Shown here: piece after piece, positions 8,281 to 16,867 of the stretch
Numbering within the stretch: position 1 is the stretch's first letter
Layout of the letters: each line of letters starts with the position of its first letter
Assembly (NCBI RefSeq): GCF_027483985.1
Contig: NZ_JAIXTJ010000056.1
Span: 62,001-126,000, forward strand
DNA length: 64,000 bases
Direction of reading: 5' to 3'
Source of the DNA: Flavobacterium sp.
Lineage (GTDB): Bacteria; Bacteroidota; Bacteroidia; Flavobacteriales; Flavobacteriaceae
Made by a program: the position numbers and the translations under genes
The notes under the pieces: generated by a model
What the model was told of the DNA's origin: nothing
Seen by the model: only the letters and a program-made list of their open reading frames with translations
The model's database searches: none

Positions 8281-9321
8281 CTATTTTTCTTCATTAAATA
8301 AATTCAACTTTCTAACCCATTTGGTTCTTCTTTCCAACAAAAATGTGTCTAAAAACAAAAGAAAAAATCCGAATCCTAAAAACCATTGAAACTGCGATTT
8401 TAAATCGGCCATTTGCGTTGCTCCAAATTCGGTTTTTTCGGTTGAATCTAATACTTTTTTTACATAATCAACAACTACTTTGGTTGTATTTCCATCAACA
8501 TAACCGCCTTTAGATGCTTTTGCAATTGTAGCTAAAACAGCTGCGTTTCGTTTGGTTACCACCACATTTCCGTCTTTATCTTTTTGTAATCCTTCACCAT
8601 AACCATTTTTAGCCAACGGAATAGTTCCACCATTTTCAGTTCCAACTCCAACAGTAATAATTTTTACTCCCAATTGTTGGGCATCTTCCGCAGCCGATTC
8701 TGCATTGTCGGAATGATCTTCACCATCAGATATGATTACCAGTAACTTATTGGTTTTATCTTTTTTATCAAAATATTTTGTAGTTGCCAAATCAATTGCT
8801 TGATCAATCGATGTTCCTTGAGAAGAAATCATTCCTGGTTTCATACTTTGAAGAAACATTTTTGCAACAGCATAATCCGAAGTCATTGGTAAAACCGGAA
8901 AAGCACTTCCTGAGTAAGCAATAACACCTATTCTATCGCTTCCTAATTGATTGATTAATTGTGAAACTAATTGCTTGCTTTTTTCTAATCTATTGGGTGC
9001 AACATCTTCTGCAAGCATACTTTTAGAGACGTCAACCGCAAAAACGATATCAATACCTTGACGTTTCACTTTTTCTACTTTTGTTCCCATCTTTGGGTTA
9101 ACCAATCCGATTATTATAAAAGTTAGTCCTAAAAGCACTACAATTATTTTCAAAATTGATTTAAAATTGGATTTTTCAGGACTTAACTTTTGAATCAAAT
9201 CTAAATCACCAAATTCTTTTTGCTTTTTTCTTTTCCACAATTGAACATAAAGAAAAAGCACCACCAATATTGGGATGATGAACAATAAATATAAATAACC
9301 TTTTTCTTCTAATTCGTACAT
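8281..9321 (-). CDS. batB: BatB-like VWA membrane protein
   Basis: 346 residues. Two N-terminal membrane helices (about 8-26 and 57-75) flank a short cytoplasmic stretch. A von Willebrand A domain follows (about 88-300) with the MIDAS motif DxSxS in FAVDVSKSMLAEDV, then SSQGTSID and SDGEDHSDN. A C-terminal membrane helix is at 313-332. This is the BatA/BatB layout: a VWA domain held at the inner membrane facing the periplasm, presumed to bind partners through a metal. It lies 40 bp after batA, with a heptad repeat between. Confidence 0.88.
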   Translation of the reverse strand: MYELEEKGYLYLLFIIPILVVLFLYVQLWKRKKQKEFGDLDLIQKLSPEKSNFKSILKIIVVLLGLTFIIIGLVNPKMGTKVEKVKRQGIDIVFAVDVSKSMLAEDVAPNRLEKSKQLVSQLINQLGSDRIGVIAYSGSAFPVLPMTSDYAVAKMFLQSMKPGMISSQGTSIDQAIDLATTKYFDKKDKTNKLLVIISDGEDHSDNAESAAEDAQQLGVKIITVGVGTENGGTIPLAKNGYGEGLQKDKDGNVVVTKRNAAVLATIAKASKGGYVDGNTTKVVVDYVKKVLDSTEKTEFGATQMADLKSQFQWFLGFGFFLLFLDTFLLERRTKWVRKLNLFNEEK

Positions 9322-9322
9322 T

Positions 9323-9361
9323 TGATTGTCGATTGCTGATTAACGATTTTTGATTTCAGAA
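9323..9361. repeat. Heptad-period repeat between batA and batB
   Basis: Five steps of seven bases: gattgtc, gattgct, gattaac, gattttt, gatttca. It fills the gap between the two genes and is close to the copies at 2174 and 11999. Confidence 0.65.
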
Positions 9362-10366
9362 TTAAATAAAACTTTTAAAAATTGTGTTTTTTAAAGCGAT
9401 TTCTATCAGTAATAAAATTCCGGCTATCCAAACGAATAAACGGTATTTTTCATCATAATCGTAGAATTTTAGCTCTTCAATTTCTGTTGTTTCTAGTTTA
9501 TTAATTTCGTTATAAATACTTTCTAATTTGCTGTTATTGTTGGCTCTAAAATATTTTCCACCCGTGTTTTTAGCAATCGTTTTCATTAATTGCTCGTCAA
9601 TTTCTACAGGAAGCATTTTGTATAAAAAATCTCTTCCGTTGGGTGCATATGCATAAGGAAATTGTGCCATTCCATTAGTTCCTAAACCAATGGTGTAGAC
9701 TTTGATTCCGTATTCTTTAGCAATTTCTGAGGCTGTTTCTGGCTCAATAAATCCGGAATTGTTTACGCCATCAGTTAAAAGAATTATTACTTTACTTTTG
9801 GCTTTGCTATCTTTTAATCGGTTTACGGCTGTTGATAATCCCATTCCGATTCCCGTTCCGTCTTGAAGCACATTATCAAATTTAATATCAGCAATAGCTT
9901 GTTTTACGATGGCTTTATCGCTTGTAACCGGTGTTTTAGTATAAGCTTCGCCAGCGTAGGCAACAACGCCAATTCTATCGTTAGGACGACCGTCAACAAA
10001 ATCAATGGCAACTTCTTTTAAAGCTTCCATTCTGTTAGGTTTTAAATCTTTTGCTAACATACTACTAGAAAGGTCAATTGCCATAACAATATCGATTCCT
10101 TTAGTCGTCTTGGTTTGATTACTAATATCAACTGTTCGTGGTCGCGCTAAAGCGATGATTAAAAAACATAAAGACAAAATTCGCAGTACTGATACATATG
10201 GTTTTACTTTGGCCAAGATCGAATTTGAACCTTTAAATCCTTTAACCGAACTTATTTTTAAAGTGGCTGTTTGTTCTTTATTTTTCCACCAAAGCCACGC
10301 TATTGCTACAGGAATTAGCAAAAACAACCAAAAAAATTCAGGATTTAAAAAACTTATTTTTTCCAT
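9362..10366 (-). CDS. batA: BatA-like VWA membrane protein
   Basis: 334 residues with the same layout as BatB: membrane helices near 10-27 and 58-74, a VWA domain at about 90-290, and a last helix near 312-330. The MIDAS sequence is MAIDLSSSMLAKDL, with LQDGTGIG and LLTDGVNNSGF as later metal-site segments. BatA and BatB are paralogues expected to work together. The start lies 2 bp after the stop of the BatD-like gene, so translation is probably coupled. Confidence 0.88.
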   Translation of the reverse strand: MEKISFLNPEFFWLFLLIPVAIAWLWWKNKEQTATLKISSVKGFKGSNSILAKVKPYVSVLRILSLCFLIIALARPRTVDISNQTKTTKGIDIVMAIDLSSSMLAKDLKPNRMEALKEVAIDFVDGRPNDRIGVVAYAGEAYTKTPVTSDKAIVKQAIADIKFDNVLQDGTGIGMGLSTAVNRLKDSKAKSKVIILLTDGVNNSGFIEPETASEIAKEYGIKVYTIGLGTNGMAQFPYAYAPNGRDFLYKMLPVEIDEQLMKTIAKNTGGKYFRANNNSKLESIYNEINKLETTEIEELKFYDYDEKYRLFVWIAGILLLIEIALKNTIFKSFI

Positions 10367-10368
10367 TG

Positions 10369-11994
10369 TTATTGCGCTTGTTTTAATTCGGCAGAATTAA
10401 TAATTCTTTTACCAATTTTTTCACCATATTCATCACCTTCTCTTTGAGCAACTATGATTTGCTGCAAACCACCATCTTGTTTAAACAATAAAATTTCATA
10501 ATACATTTTCTCACTTTCATCTTCTTCTTTGTCAAAAACAGTCATTGTTCCATAGGCTTTTACACCTGTAACGCCTTTTCCTGTATTGAATTCTTCTTGT
10601 TTAAAAAGCATATTTTGTGCTCCAAGTTTTTCCCAATTTTTAGTTATTCCATCTAAAACCGTTTCAAATTTAATATCGGTTGTATCTTTGAATTTAATAG
10701 TGGAAACACCAATAAACAGCTTCTGATTTAATGCACCATATTCAAACAATTGCATCTCTTTTAAAATAGCGTACGATTCTCTTGGAAGTGATTTTTTAGC
10801 ATCAATTCTTTTTAAAACCTTAGGAGTTTCTAGAATTACTCCAGGATTTCCGTACTCACTTAAAACCCATTCGCCTTCTACTAACTCTTTGGTCTCGTTA
10901 CCTAAAACAAAATCTTTGACAAAGTCGAATCCTTTTATTGCAGACGTTATTCCAACAGCTAATGCAAGAACCAAAACCGTAATAAAGACTGCATTTTTAA
11001 TGCGTTTAATTTTTTGTTCTGATGCTTTTTTAGCTAATGCTTTTTGTTTTTGCTCTTCATTCCACTCCTCTAATTCATCTTTTTCTTCAACTAGTTCTGG
11101 AATGGCTTTGTGAATGGTTACAATCGTACTTGTAATTCGCTTTTTGTCTTCCTCAATTTCAAAATCTAGTGGTTTTACTTTAGCAAACTTTACTAAATCG
11201 GCTTGTTGTAATACTTTTTCTAAATTTTCAAGTATTTCTTTAGAAAGTTTTAATTTTTTGCTTTTGGCAACGTTTCTCAAACTCACAATTAACTCTGAAG
11301 TCGTGCTTTCCATTGCTGGAATGTGAATTTCTTCTTCGATGTAAGTTCTGGCAATATCAGTTAATTCAGAATAATACGATTTTATTTCACCACGTTGAAT
11401 AAGTTCTTTTCGTTCTAATTGTTGCAATAGCGATGTTGCTTTTTCAATTGGAGTTTTATAGACGATTTCTTCAATCTTTTCTGGTTTTTTATAATATTTT
11501 TTGAATAACCAAAAAGCTAAAAATCCTAAACCAACTAAAAGTAAAATTCCTAAAAGATATTTCCACCAATCGCTTGAGCTTTTAACAGGAATGACATCTT
11601 TTATTTCATACATTTTCTGTTTTAAGGTATCGACTTTTACATCGGCAACCTCAACTTTTACACTGTCTGAAAAAGAAGGTTTTCCGTTAATTAAAATCTG
11701 AATTCTTGGAATAGTATATTTGCCTGAATCAAACTGAGTCAATCCGTATTTCTTGATTAACTCGTATTTATCATTAGTTTTAATCGTGTCAATTTTATAA
11801 GATTCAATAACTTCTAGAGCACCAAAATTCTGCGCTTTTGGAAAAACAACTTTATCTGTTTTATTCACTGATGCTTTTAAAGTCAACTTGAATTCTGCTC
11901 CGATTTTTTTCTTAGTTGAATCAATAGAAGTCGTGACTTTTTGGGCAAAAAGCGTTGATGTGAATAATAATATGAATAGTAACTTAAGTTTCAT
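10369..11994 (-). CDS. BatD-like membrane protein of the bat operon
   Basis: 541 residues. Signal peptide 1-17 (MKLKLLFILLFTSTLFAQ). A periplasmic beta domain (18-135) resembles the start of BatD proteins. A membrane helix (WWKYLLGILLLVGLGFLAFWL) sits at about 142-165. A cytoplasmic helical region with IPAMESTTSEL, as in DUF4381-type proteins, runs to about 320. A second membrane helix (330-350) and a C-terminal domain of about 180 residues follow. It lies between the DUF58 and batA genes. I cannot name the C-terminal domain; it may be particular to this lineage. Confidence 0.7.
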   Translation of the reverse strand: MKLKLLFILLFTSTLFAQKVTTSIDSTKKKIGAEFKLTLKASVNKTDKVVFPKAQNFGALEVIESYKIDTIKTNDKYELIKKYGLTQFDSGKYTIPRIQILINGKPSFSDSVKVEVADVKVDTLKQKMYEIKDVIPVKSSSDWWKYLLGILLLVGLGFLAFWLFKKYYKKPEKIEEIVYKTPIEKATSLLQQLERKELIQRGEIKSYYSELTDIARTYIEEEIHIPAMESTTSELIVSLRNVAKSKKLKLSKEILENLEKVLQQADLVKFAKVKPLDFEIEEDKKRITSTIVTIHKAIPELVEEKDELEEWNEEQKQKALAKKASEQKIKRIKNAVFITVLVLALAVGITSAIKGFDFVKDFVLGNETKELVEGEWVLSEYGNPGVILETPKVLKRIDAKKSLPRESYAILKEMQLFEYGALNQKLFIGVSTIKFKDTTDIKFETVLDGITKNWEKLGAQNMLFKQEEFNTGKGVTGVKAYGTMTVFDKEEDESEKMYYEILLFKQDGGLQQIIVAQREGDEYGEKIGKRIINSAELKQAQ

Positions 11995-11998
11995 TTTA

Positions 11999-12197
11999 TT
12001 GTTGATTGAAGATTAACGATTTTTGATTTTAGAAGTTTTACATTCGTCTGTGATAAATTTATTCCTCTTTTAATCGTTAATTTCTTCTTGTTGTTATTAT
12101 CATTGTTGTTTACAGAAATGCTACTAAATTATTACAATTTACTATGGTTGGTATCAAATCTTAAATCAAAAATCGTTAATCATCAATCTTAAATCAT
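11999..12197. repeat. Heptad-period inverted repeat pair with spacer
   Basis: The left part steps by seven (gattgaa, gattaac, gattttt, gatttta). The right part at 12160-12196 (aaatcaaaaatcgttaatca) is the reverse complement of the left core. About 120 bp of AT-rich sequence lie between, with no ORF or promoter that I can see. The repeat touches the stop codon of the DUF58 gene. Confidence 0.65.
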
Positions 12198-13063
12198 TAC
12201 CTAGATTTAAAATAACCCAATAATTTTTTTACATAACTCTCATCTACACGAGTATTTACTGTTCCTGAACCACATTTCGAAAAAATATCTTTAAAATAAC
12301 CAACTTTCTGTTGATAGTTTTTTTCGTAATTCAATCTAACATTTTTAGAACTCGTATCAACAACCATAATTTCGCCCGATTCGGCATCTTCCATTTCAAC
12401 TATACCAATGTTTGGCATTGTTTCTTCGCGAACATCATATACTCGAATTCCAGTAATATCGTGTTTTTTTCCAGCTATTTTCAGTGTTTTTTCATAATCA
12501 TCGTCTACCATAAAATCGGAAATCAAAAATACGATGGCTTTCTTTTTTTGGGTTGATGATAGAAATTTTAAAGCTTGAGATAAATCGGTTTTTCTACTTT
12601 TAGGTTGGAATTCGATTAATTCTCGTATGATTCGAAGTACGTGTGATTTCCCTTTTTTTGGTGGAATATACAATTCGATGGCGTCGGAAAACAAAATCAA
12701 TCCAATTTTATCGTTATTTTGAGTTGCTGAAAATGCCATTGTCGCAGCAATTTCAGTTACAATTTCACTTTTCAACTGATTTTTAGTTCCAAAATTTTCT
12801 GAACCCGAAATATCGACCATTAACATCATTGTTAATTCGCGTTCTTCTTCAAAAACCTTTACGTGTGCCTCGTTGTAACGCGCGGTCACATTCCAATCAA
12901 TAGCACGCACATCATCACCAAATTGATAAGGTCGCACTTCAGAAAACGTCATTCCGCGTCCTTTAAAAGACGTATGGTATTCTCCCGAAAAGATATGATC
13001 GCTCAATCTTCGGGTTTTGATTTCTATTTTACGAACTTTTTTTAGTAGGTCTTTCGTCTCCAT
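12197..13063 (-). CDS. DUF58 domain protein (VWA-like) of the moxR-bat operon
   Basis: 288 residues, no signal or membrane helix, so cytoplasmic. The N-terminal part carries the DUF58 hallmark (GRGMTFSEVRPYQFGDDVRAIDWNVTAR, residues about 36-63). A VWA-like fold follows, with VDISGSENF in MIDAS position and FLISDFMVDDDYE. Genes of this family almost always follow moxR, and here moxR lies 69 bp upstream on the same strand. It is thought to act with the MoxR ATPase as a metal-dependent adaptor. Confidence 0.9.
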   Translation of the reverse strand: METKDLLKKVRKIEIKTRRLSDHIFSGEYHTSFKGRGMTFSEVRPYQFGDDVRAIDWNVTARYNEAHVKVFEEERELTMMLMVDISGSENFGTKNQLKSEIVTEIAATMAFSATQNNDKIGLILFSDAIELYIPPKKGKSHVLRIIRELIEFQPKSRKTDLSQALKFLSSTQKKKAIVFLISDFMVDDDYEKTLKIAGKKHDITGIRVYDVREETMPNIGIVEMEDAESGEIMVVDTSSKNVRLNYEKNYQQKVGYFKDIFSKCGSGTVNTRVDESYVKKLLGYFKSR

Positions 13064-13064
13064 T

Positions 13065-13131
13065 TTCTAGTGTTCAGTATTCAGTGTTCAGTATTCAGTT
13101 TGCCAACTGAGCATTTAGCACTGTAAACTAA
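13065..13131. repeat. Heptad-period inverted repeat between moxR and DUF58
   Basis: agtgttc, agtattc, agtgttc, agtattc, agtttgc in exact 7-bp steps, then aactgagcatttagcactgt as an imperfect reverse complement. It fills the intergenic gap. Confidence 0.7.
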
Positions 13132-13132
13132 A

Positions 13133-14137
13133 TTAAGGTACTTCAATTTCGTTTACGATTTTGTTGATGATGTCAACTGAAGTTACGTTTTCGGCTTCGG
13201 CTTCGTAGGTGATTCCGATTCTGTGGCGTAAAACATCGTGAACTACTGCGCGAACGTCTTCTGGAATTACATAACCACGACGTTTTATGAATGCATAACA
13301 TTTAGCAGCTGTTGCTAAATTGATACTTCCACGAGGTGAAGATCCAAAACTGATTAATGGTTTTAACGATTCTAATTTATATTTTTCTGGGAAACGTGTT
13401 GCGAAAATGATATCAAGAATGTATTTTTCGATTTTCTCATCCATATAAACTTCGCGAACCGCTTCTTGAGCACGCAAAATTTGTTCTACAGAAACAACAG
13501 CGTTTACTTTTTCGTAAGAACCTTTCAGATTTTGACGAATAACCATTCGTTCTTCATCCATTTTAGGATAATCAATAACTGTTTTAAGCATAAAACGATC
13601 GACTTGTGCTTCTGGTAATGGATATGTTCCTTCTTGCTCTATTGGGTTTTGCGTAGCAAGAACTAAAAATGGTTTTTCTAGCTTGAAAGTAGTATCACCA
13701 ATAGTCACTTGTTTTTCTTGCATAGCTTCAAGCAAAGCCGATTGTACTTTGGCTGGCGCACGATTAATCTCATCTGCAAGAACGAAATTAGCAAAAATTG
13801 GACCTTTTTTTATTGAAAACTCATTGGCTTTAATGTTGTAAATCATTGTTCCAACAACATCTGCTGGAAGCAAATCTGGTGTAAACTGAATACGACTAAA
13901 ACTGCCTTGAACTGCTTGAGACAAGGTGTTAATTGCCAACGTTTTTGCCAATCCTGGAACTCCTTCAAGAAGAATATGTCCTTGACCTAAAAGTCCAATC
14001 AACAATCGTTCTACCATGTGCTTTTGACCCACAATGACTTTGTTCATTTCCATTGTCAATAAGTCAATAAAAGCGCTTTCTCTTTCTATCTTTTCATTGA
14101 TGGCTCTAATATCTAAAGCGGCAACATTTTCTTCCAT
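13133..14137 (-). CDS. moxR: MoxR family AAA+ ATPase
   Basis: 334 residues. Walker A is EGVPGLAKT (about 58-66), Walker B LADEINRAP (about 123-131), sensor 1 in VLATQNPIEQEGTYPLPEAQ, and sensor 2 in SFGSSPRGSINL. This is the MoxR subfamily of chaperone-like AAA+ proteins. As first gene of the minus-strand operon it is expected to supply ATP-driven remodelling for the DUF58 and Bat proteins. No clear -7 element was found in the first 100 bp upstream. Confidence 0.93.
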   Translation of the reverse strand: MEENVAALDIRAINEKIERESAFIDLLTMEMNKVIVGQKHMVERLLIGLLGQGHILLEGVPGLAKTLAINTLSQAVQGSFSRIQFTPDLLPADVVGTMIYNIKANEFSIKKGPIFANFVLADEINRAPAKVQSALLEAMQEKQVTIGDTTFKLEKPFLVLATQNPIEQEGTYPLPEAQVDRFMLKTVIDYPKMDEERMVIRQNLKGSYEKVNAVVSVEQILRAQEAVREVYMDEKIEKYILDIIFATRFPEKYKLESLKPLISFGSSPRGSINLATAAKCYAFIKRRGYVIPEDVRAVVHDVLRHRIGITYEAEAENVTSVDIINKIVNEIEVP

Positions 14138-14289
14138 AAATTCTATTTTTTTCGAGGCACAATTAACTATAAAATTTTAACATTTCAAAATTGAATATTT
14201 TAGCACGAATACAATGTTAACAATGCGTTAAAACTTGTCTCTGATTCTGGTTTTTAAGGATGATTTATGATTTTGTTTTAGTAATATTA

Positions 14290-14325
14290 AAGGTTGCGAG
14301 TTTCGGGTTGCGAGTTTCGGGTTAC
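14290..14325. repeat. Heptad-period repeat, left member of an inverted pair
   Basis: ggttgcg, agtttcg, ggttgcg, agtttcg, ggttact in 7-bp steps. It is roughly the reverse complement of the element at 14518-14552. The bases between 14138 and 14290 are AT-rich and I see nothing else there. Confidence 0.7.
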
Positions 14326-14406
14326 TATATGTGAAATTAAAATTGCAATGCAAAAGGTAAAAATTTGCTAAATTTGAAATGAAATAACTTTTAAGTAACA
14401 AATGCT

Positions 14407-14478
14407 ATGGCTACAATAACTACATTTGAAGAACTTGATATTTGGCAGTCAGGAAGAGAAATTTGTACAGGTATTTAG
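14407..14478 (+). pseudogene. Four-helix-bundle (23S rRNA IVS-type) protein remnant
   Basis: An ATG-started reading frame of 23 codons, MATITTFEELDIWQSGREIC, ends in TAG. This is the characteristic start of the small four-helix-bundle family (23S rRNA intervening-sequence protein, about 120 residues). The rest of the family sequence does not follow in any frame, so it is a 5' fragment. It lies between the two members of an inverted heptad repeat. Confidence 0.6.
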
Positions 14479-14501
14479 TATCAATTATTTATAAAAAATC
14501 T

Positions 14502-15422
14502 ATGAATCAACAAAATAAAAACCCGAAACTCGAAACTCGAAACTCGAAACTTTCTGAAATAATTGCTGGAACTATGAATTGGGGCGTTTGGGATAAAAAA
14601 CTCAACACCCAAGAAATGATTCATTTGATAAACATTTGTATCGAAAACAGCATTACCACTTTTGATCACGCCGATATTTATGGTGGTTATACGACCGAAG
14701 AGCAATTCGGAAAAGCATTTGGCGAAAGCAAAATTTCACGAGAAAAACTGCAATTAATTTCAAAATGTGGTATCCAACTTGAAGGAAATAGAACTAATAA
14801 AATCAAACACTACGATTACTCGAAAGAATACATCATTTGGAGCGTTGAAAATTCGTTAAAAAATCTCCAAACAGATTATTTGGATGTTTTGCTTTTGCAT
14901 CGCCCAAGTCCGTTGATGGTTGCCGATGAAATTGCTGAAGCAGTTGAAAAACTTAAAGCGGAAGGAAAAATTATCGATTTTGGATTATCTAATTTTACTA
15001 CTTCACAAACCGAGCTAATTAGATCTCGAATCAAGTTCGGGACAAGAACAGAAGTTAGTTATAATCAAATTCAATTTTCGGCAACACATTATGAAGCAAT
15101 GTTGGATGGAAGTTTAGATTATATGCAAACACACGATATTCGACCAATGAGTTGGAATCCGTTAGGAACGGTGTTTAGAGAAGATAATGAGCAAACAAGA
15201 CGATTGAAAAAACTTTTGGTGCAATTGGTTGAAAAATATGGAGTTGGCTCTGATACGATTTTACTTTCTTGGATTTTAAAACATCCTTCTAAAGTTGTTC
15301 CTGTGGCTGGAACGGTAAATATTGCCCGAATTCAACAATTAATGAAAGCAGTTGAATTGCCATTAGACAACCTAGATTGGTTTGCTATTTGGACAGAAAG
15401 TATTGGAAATAAAGTACCTTAA
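14502..15422 (+). CDS. Aldo/keto reductase
   Basis: I take the ATG at 14502 (306 residues); the track's earlier start is a TTG inside the four-helix fragment. Family signatures: TTFDHADIYGGYTTEEQFG (catalytic Asp/Tyr), LISKCGIQ (Lys), and YLDVLLLHRPSP (His), followed by IDFGLSNFTTSQ and SWILKHPSKVVPVAGT. It is expected to be a soluble NADPH-dependent oxidoreductase of the YdhF type; substrate unknown. Residues about 5-17 (NKNPKLETRNSKL) are encoded by the heptad repeat, so that part is probably not ancestral and may be a disordered tail. Confidence 0.85.
   Translation: MNQQNKNPKLETRNSKLSEIIAGTMNWGVWDKKLNTQEMIHLINICIENSITTFDHADIYGGYTTEEQFGKAFGESKISREKLQLISKCGIQLEGNRTNKIKHYDYSKEYIIWSVENSLKNLQTDYLDVLLLHRPSPLMVADEIAEAVEKLKAEGKIIDFGLSNFTTSQTELIRSRIKFGTRTEVSYNQIQFSATHYEAMLDGSLDYMQTHDIRPMSWNPLGTVFREDNEQTRRLKKLLVQLVEKYGVGSDTILLSWILKHPSKVVPVAGTVNIARIQQLMKAVELPLDNLDWFAIWTESIGNKVP
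14518..14552. repeat. Heptad-period repeat inside the 5' end of the aldo/keto reductase gene
   Basis: acccgaa, actcgaa, actcgaa, actcgaa, acttt in 7-bp steps. It is read in frame as part of the reductase N-terminus and forms an inverted pair with 14290-14325. Confidence 0.75.
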
Positions 15423-15424
15423 AT

Positions 15425-15498
15425 TTAGTGATTAGTGAAAAGTGATTAGTAAATAGTATGCTGCTAATCACTTTTTACTTTTCACTCATCACTAAAAA
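15425..15498. repeat. Heptad-period inverted repeat
   Basis: The left arm (agtgatt, agtgaaa, agtgatt, agtaaat) steps by seven; the right arm is ctaatcactttttacttttc and onward. Imperfect hairpin. It fills the gap between the reductase and the AlbA_2-like gene. Confidence 0.75.
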
Positions 15499-16644
15499 AT
15501 GATAAACAAACGCCTACTTATCAAGAACTTACTGGCTCACAATGATGAGTGTAGTTTTTATGATAAAAAACGGCAGTTGAATTTGCATACCAAGGAAGGA
15601 AAAGCGAAATTTTTGAAACATATTTGTGCTTTGTCTAATTCAAATCCTTCTAATAATTCTTATATCGTTGTTGGCGTTGAAGATGAAAATAACGAAATAA
15701 CCGGCGACGATTTTTTTGACGACAGTCGCATTCAGAATTTGGTAAATGCTTTTTTGGAAAATCCACCAAAAATTCAGTATGAAAATGTTCCTTTTCCGAA
15801 TTTGCCTCGGGATAAAGTTGTTGGATTGGTTACTATAAAACCCAAATCTAAAACTTCCTATTTTAAGAAAAACATTCATACGATTTTGGCTAATGCTACT
15901 TTTGTTAGAAGAGGAAGCAATACCATTCCTACGGATGAGAAAATTCCTTATTCTAAACTCAATATTGAAACGGTTTTAAGTATTGAAAACAGCTCGAGAA
16001 ATAGCATTTCTAATACGCTTGATGGTGTAATTGATTTTGTGAATAATCGTCACAAGGATATGCCATCAAAGTACAAGGTTTTCAAGGAATTGTTTGTGAT
16101 TTGTTGGGCTGGAATTCCGAAAAAAAATAGAGATAAAACTTTTTTTACACGCGTTGATATCGAATTGGTAAACGAGCAAATCAAGTTGTTTTATTCGGCT
16201 CAAGATGATGTGACGATTGATTATGACGAAAATACATTTACGATAACCGAATATGTGCCTTTGGGATTGAATGATAAAACGAGTTATTATCCGTTGGAGA
16301 AACAAAAGTTGTCTTTTTTTGATAATGGTTATTATAAAATTGAAACCGAAATGCTTTTTGAACCACCACAATACAATCGAAAAGTTTTGTTTCATATTTA
16401 CAATTCTAATTTATCTTTGTTGAATAAATTGCAAAAAGGAATCGAATTATCGGATAGAGAACATCAAGATTTGATTAATTTACCCTCAACATTAATGATT
16501 TGTTACCTCAACGGATTTGAAGATGCTAAACAGAAATTAATTGAGGCAAAACCTTTATTGAAATTGCATTCGTTTACAACAGTTTATGTAAATTTTAAGG
16601 AAGTGATGCGAGTTTTGAGGAAGGTGAAATATAATGGAAAATAA
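15499..16644 (+). CDS. AlbA_2 (Schlafen-like) domain protein
   Basis: 381 residues, soluble. The N-terminal 150 residues look like the AlbA_2 putative nucleic-acid-binding domain: KAKFLKHICALSNSN, then YIVVGVEDENNEITGDDF, IQNLVNAFLENPPKIQYE and FVRRGSNTIPTDE. The usual early E-FK motif is weak (DECSFYDKKRQL). The C-terminal 230 residues match nothing I recognise. Such proteins are often called transcriptional regulators or ATP-binding proteins without proof. It is followed by a hairpin shared with the convergent accessory island. Confidence 0.72.
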   Translation: MINKRLLIKNLLAHNDECSFYDKKRQLNLHTKEGKAKFLKHICALSNSNPSNNSYIVVGVEDENNEITGDDFFDDSRIQNLVNAFLENPPKIQYENVPFPNLPRDKVVGLVTIKPKSKTSYFKKNIHTILANATFVRRGSNTIPTDEKIPYSKLNIETVLSIENSSRNSISNTLDGVIDFVNNRHKDMPSKYKVFKELFVICWAGIPKKNRDKTFFTRVDIELVNEQIKLFYSAQDDVTIDYDENTFTITEYVPLGLNDKTSYYPLEKQKLSFFDNGYYKIETEMLFEPPQYNRKVLFHIYNSNLSLLNKLQKGIELSDREHQDLINLPSTLMICYLNGFEDAKQKLIEAKPLLKLHSFTTVYVNFKEVMRVLRKVKYNGK

Positions 16645-16647
16645 AAA

Positions 16648-16670
16648 AACGACAGCTCGAGACTGTCGTT
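16648..16670. terminator. Bidirectional terminator
   Basis: Arms aacgacag / ctgtcgtt with loop ctcgaga, an A-tract on the left and T-rich sequence on the right. It separates the + gene ending at 16644 from the minus operon ending at 16691. The same stem recurs at 17633 and 18868, and a shorter form at 20684. Confidence 0.75.
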
Positions 16671-16690
16671 GTCTTAAATTTAATTTATAA

Positions 16691-16858
16691 TTAACTTCGT
16701 TTCTTTTTATTTAAAAAAAAATAAAAAAGACATCCAATGTAAGGAAAAGCTAATATAATAAAATACCAATATAATGCTTTTCTTTTTGAGTAAACATCAT
16801 ATAATGAAACTACTACTAATAACAAATAGATTATAAAAAAGAATATAAAAAGTTCCAT
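16691..16858 (-). CDS. Small PLDNc-like membrane protein (missed by the ORF track)
   Basis: 55 residues, too short for the track. Two membrane helices: about 3-20 (LFIFFFIIYLLLVVVSLY) and 29-49. The second contains ALYWYFIILAFPYIGCLFYF, the pattern (aromatic, hydrophobic, P-x-x-G, Y) of the cardiolipin-synthase/PLD N-terminal membrane domain. A basic tail KKKRS follows. It starts 9 bp after the disrupted exported-protein gene and so belongs to its operon. By position it could be an immunity or accessory factor; this is inference. A run of nine A/T pairs lies near its 3' end. Confidence 0.6.
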   Translation of the reverse strand: MELFIFFFIIYLLLVVVSLYDVYSKRKALYWYFIILAFPYIGCLFYFFLNKKKRS

Positions 16859-16867
16859 ATCAAATAT

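Noticed and set aside
14442-14501. Track start (TTG) of the aldo/keto reductase
   Set aside because: These codons overlap the four-helix-bundle fragment in another frame and do not resemble the family; the ATG at 14502 is used.
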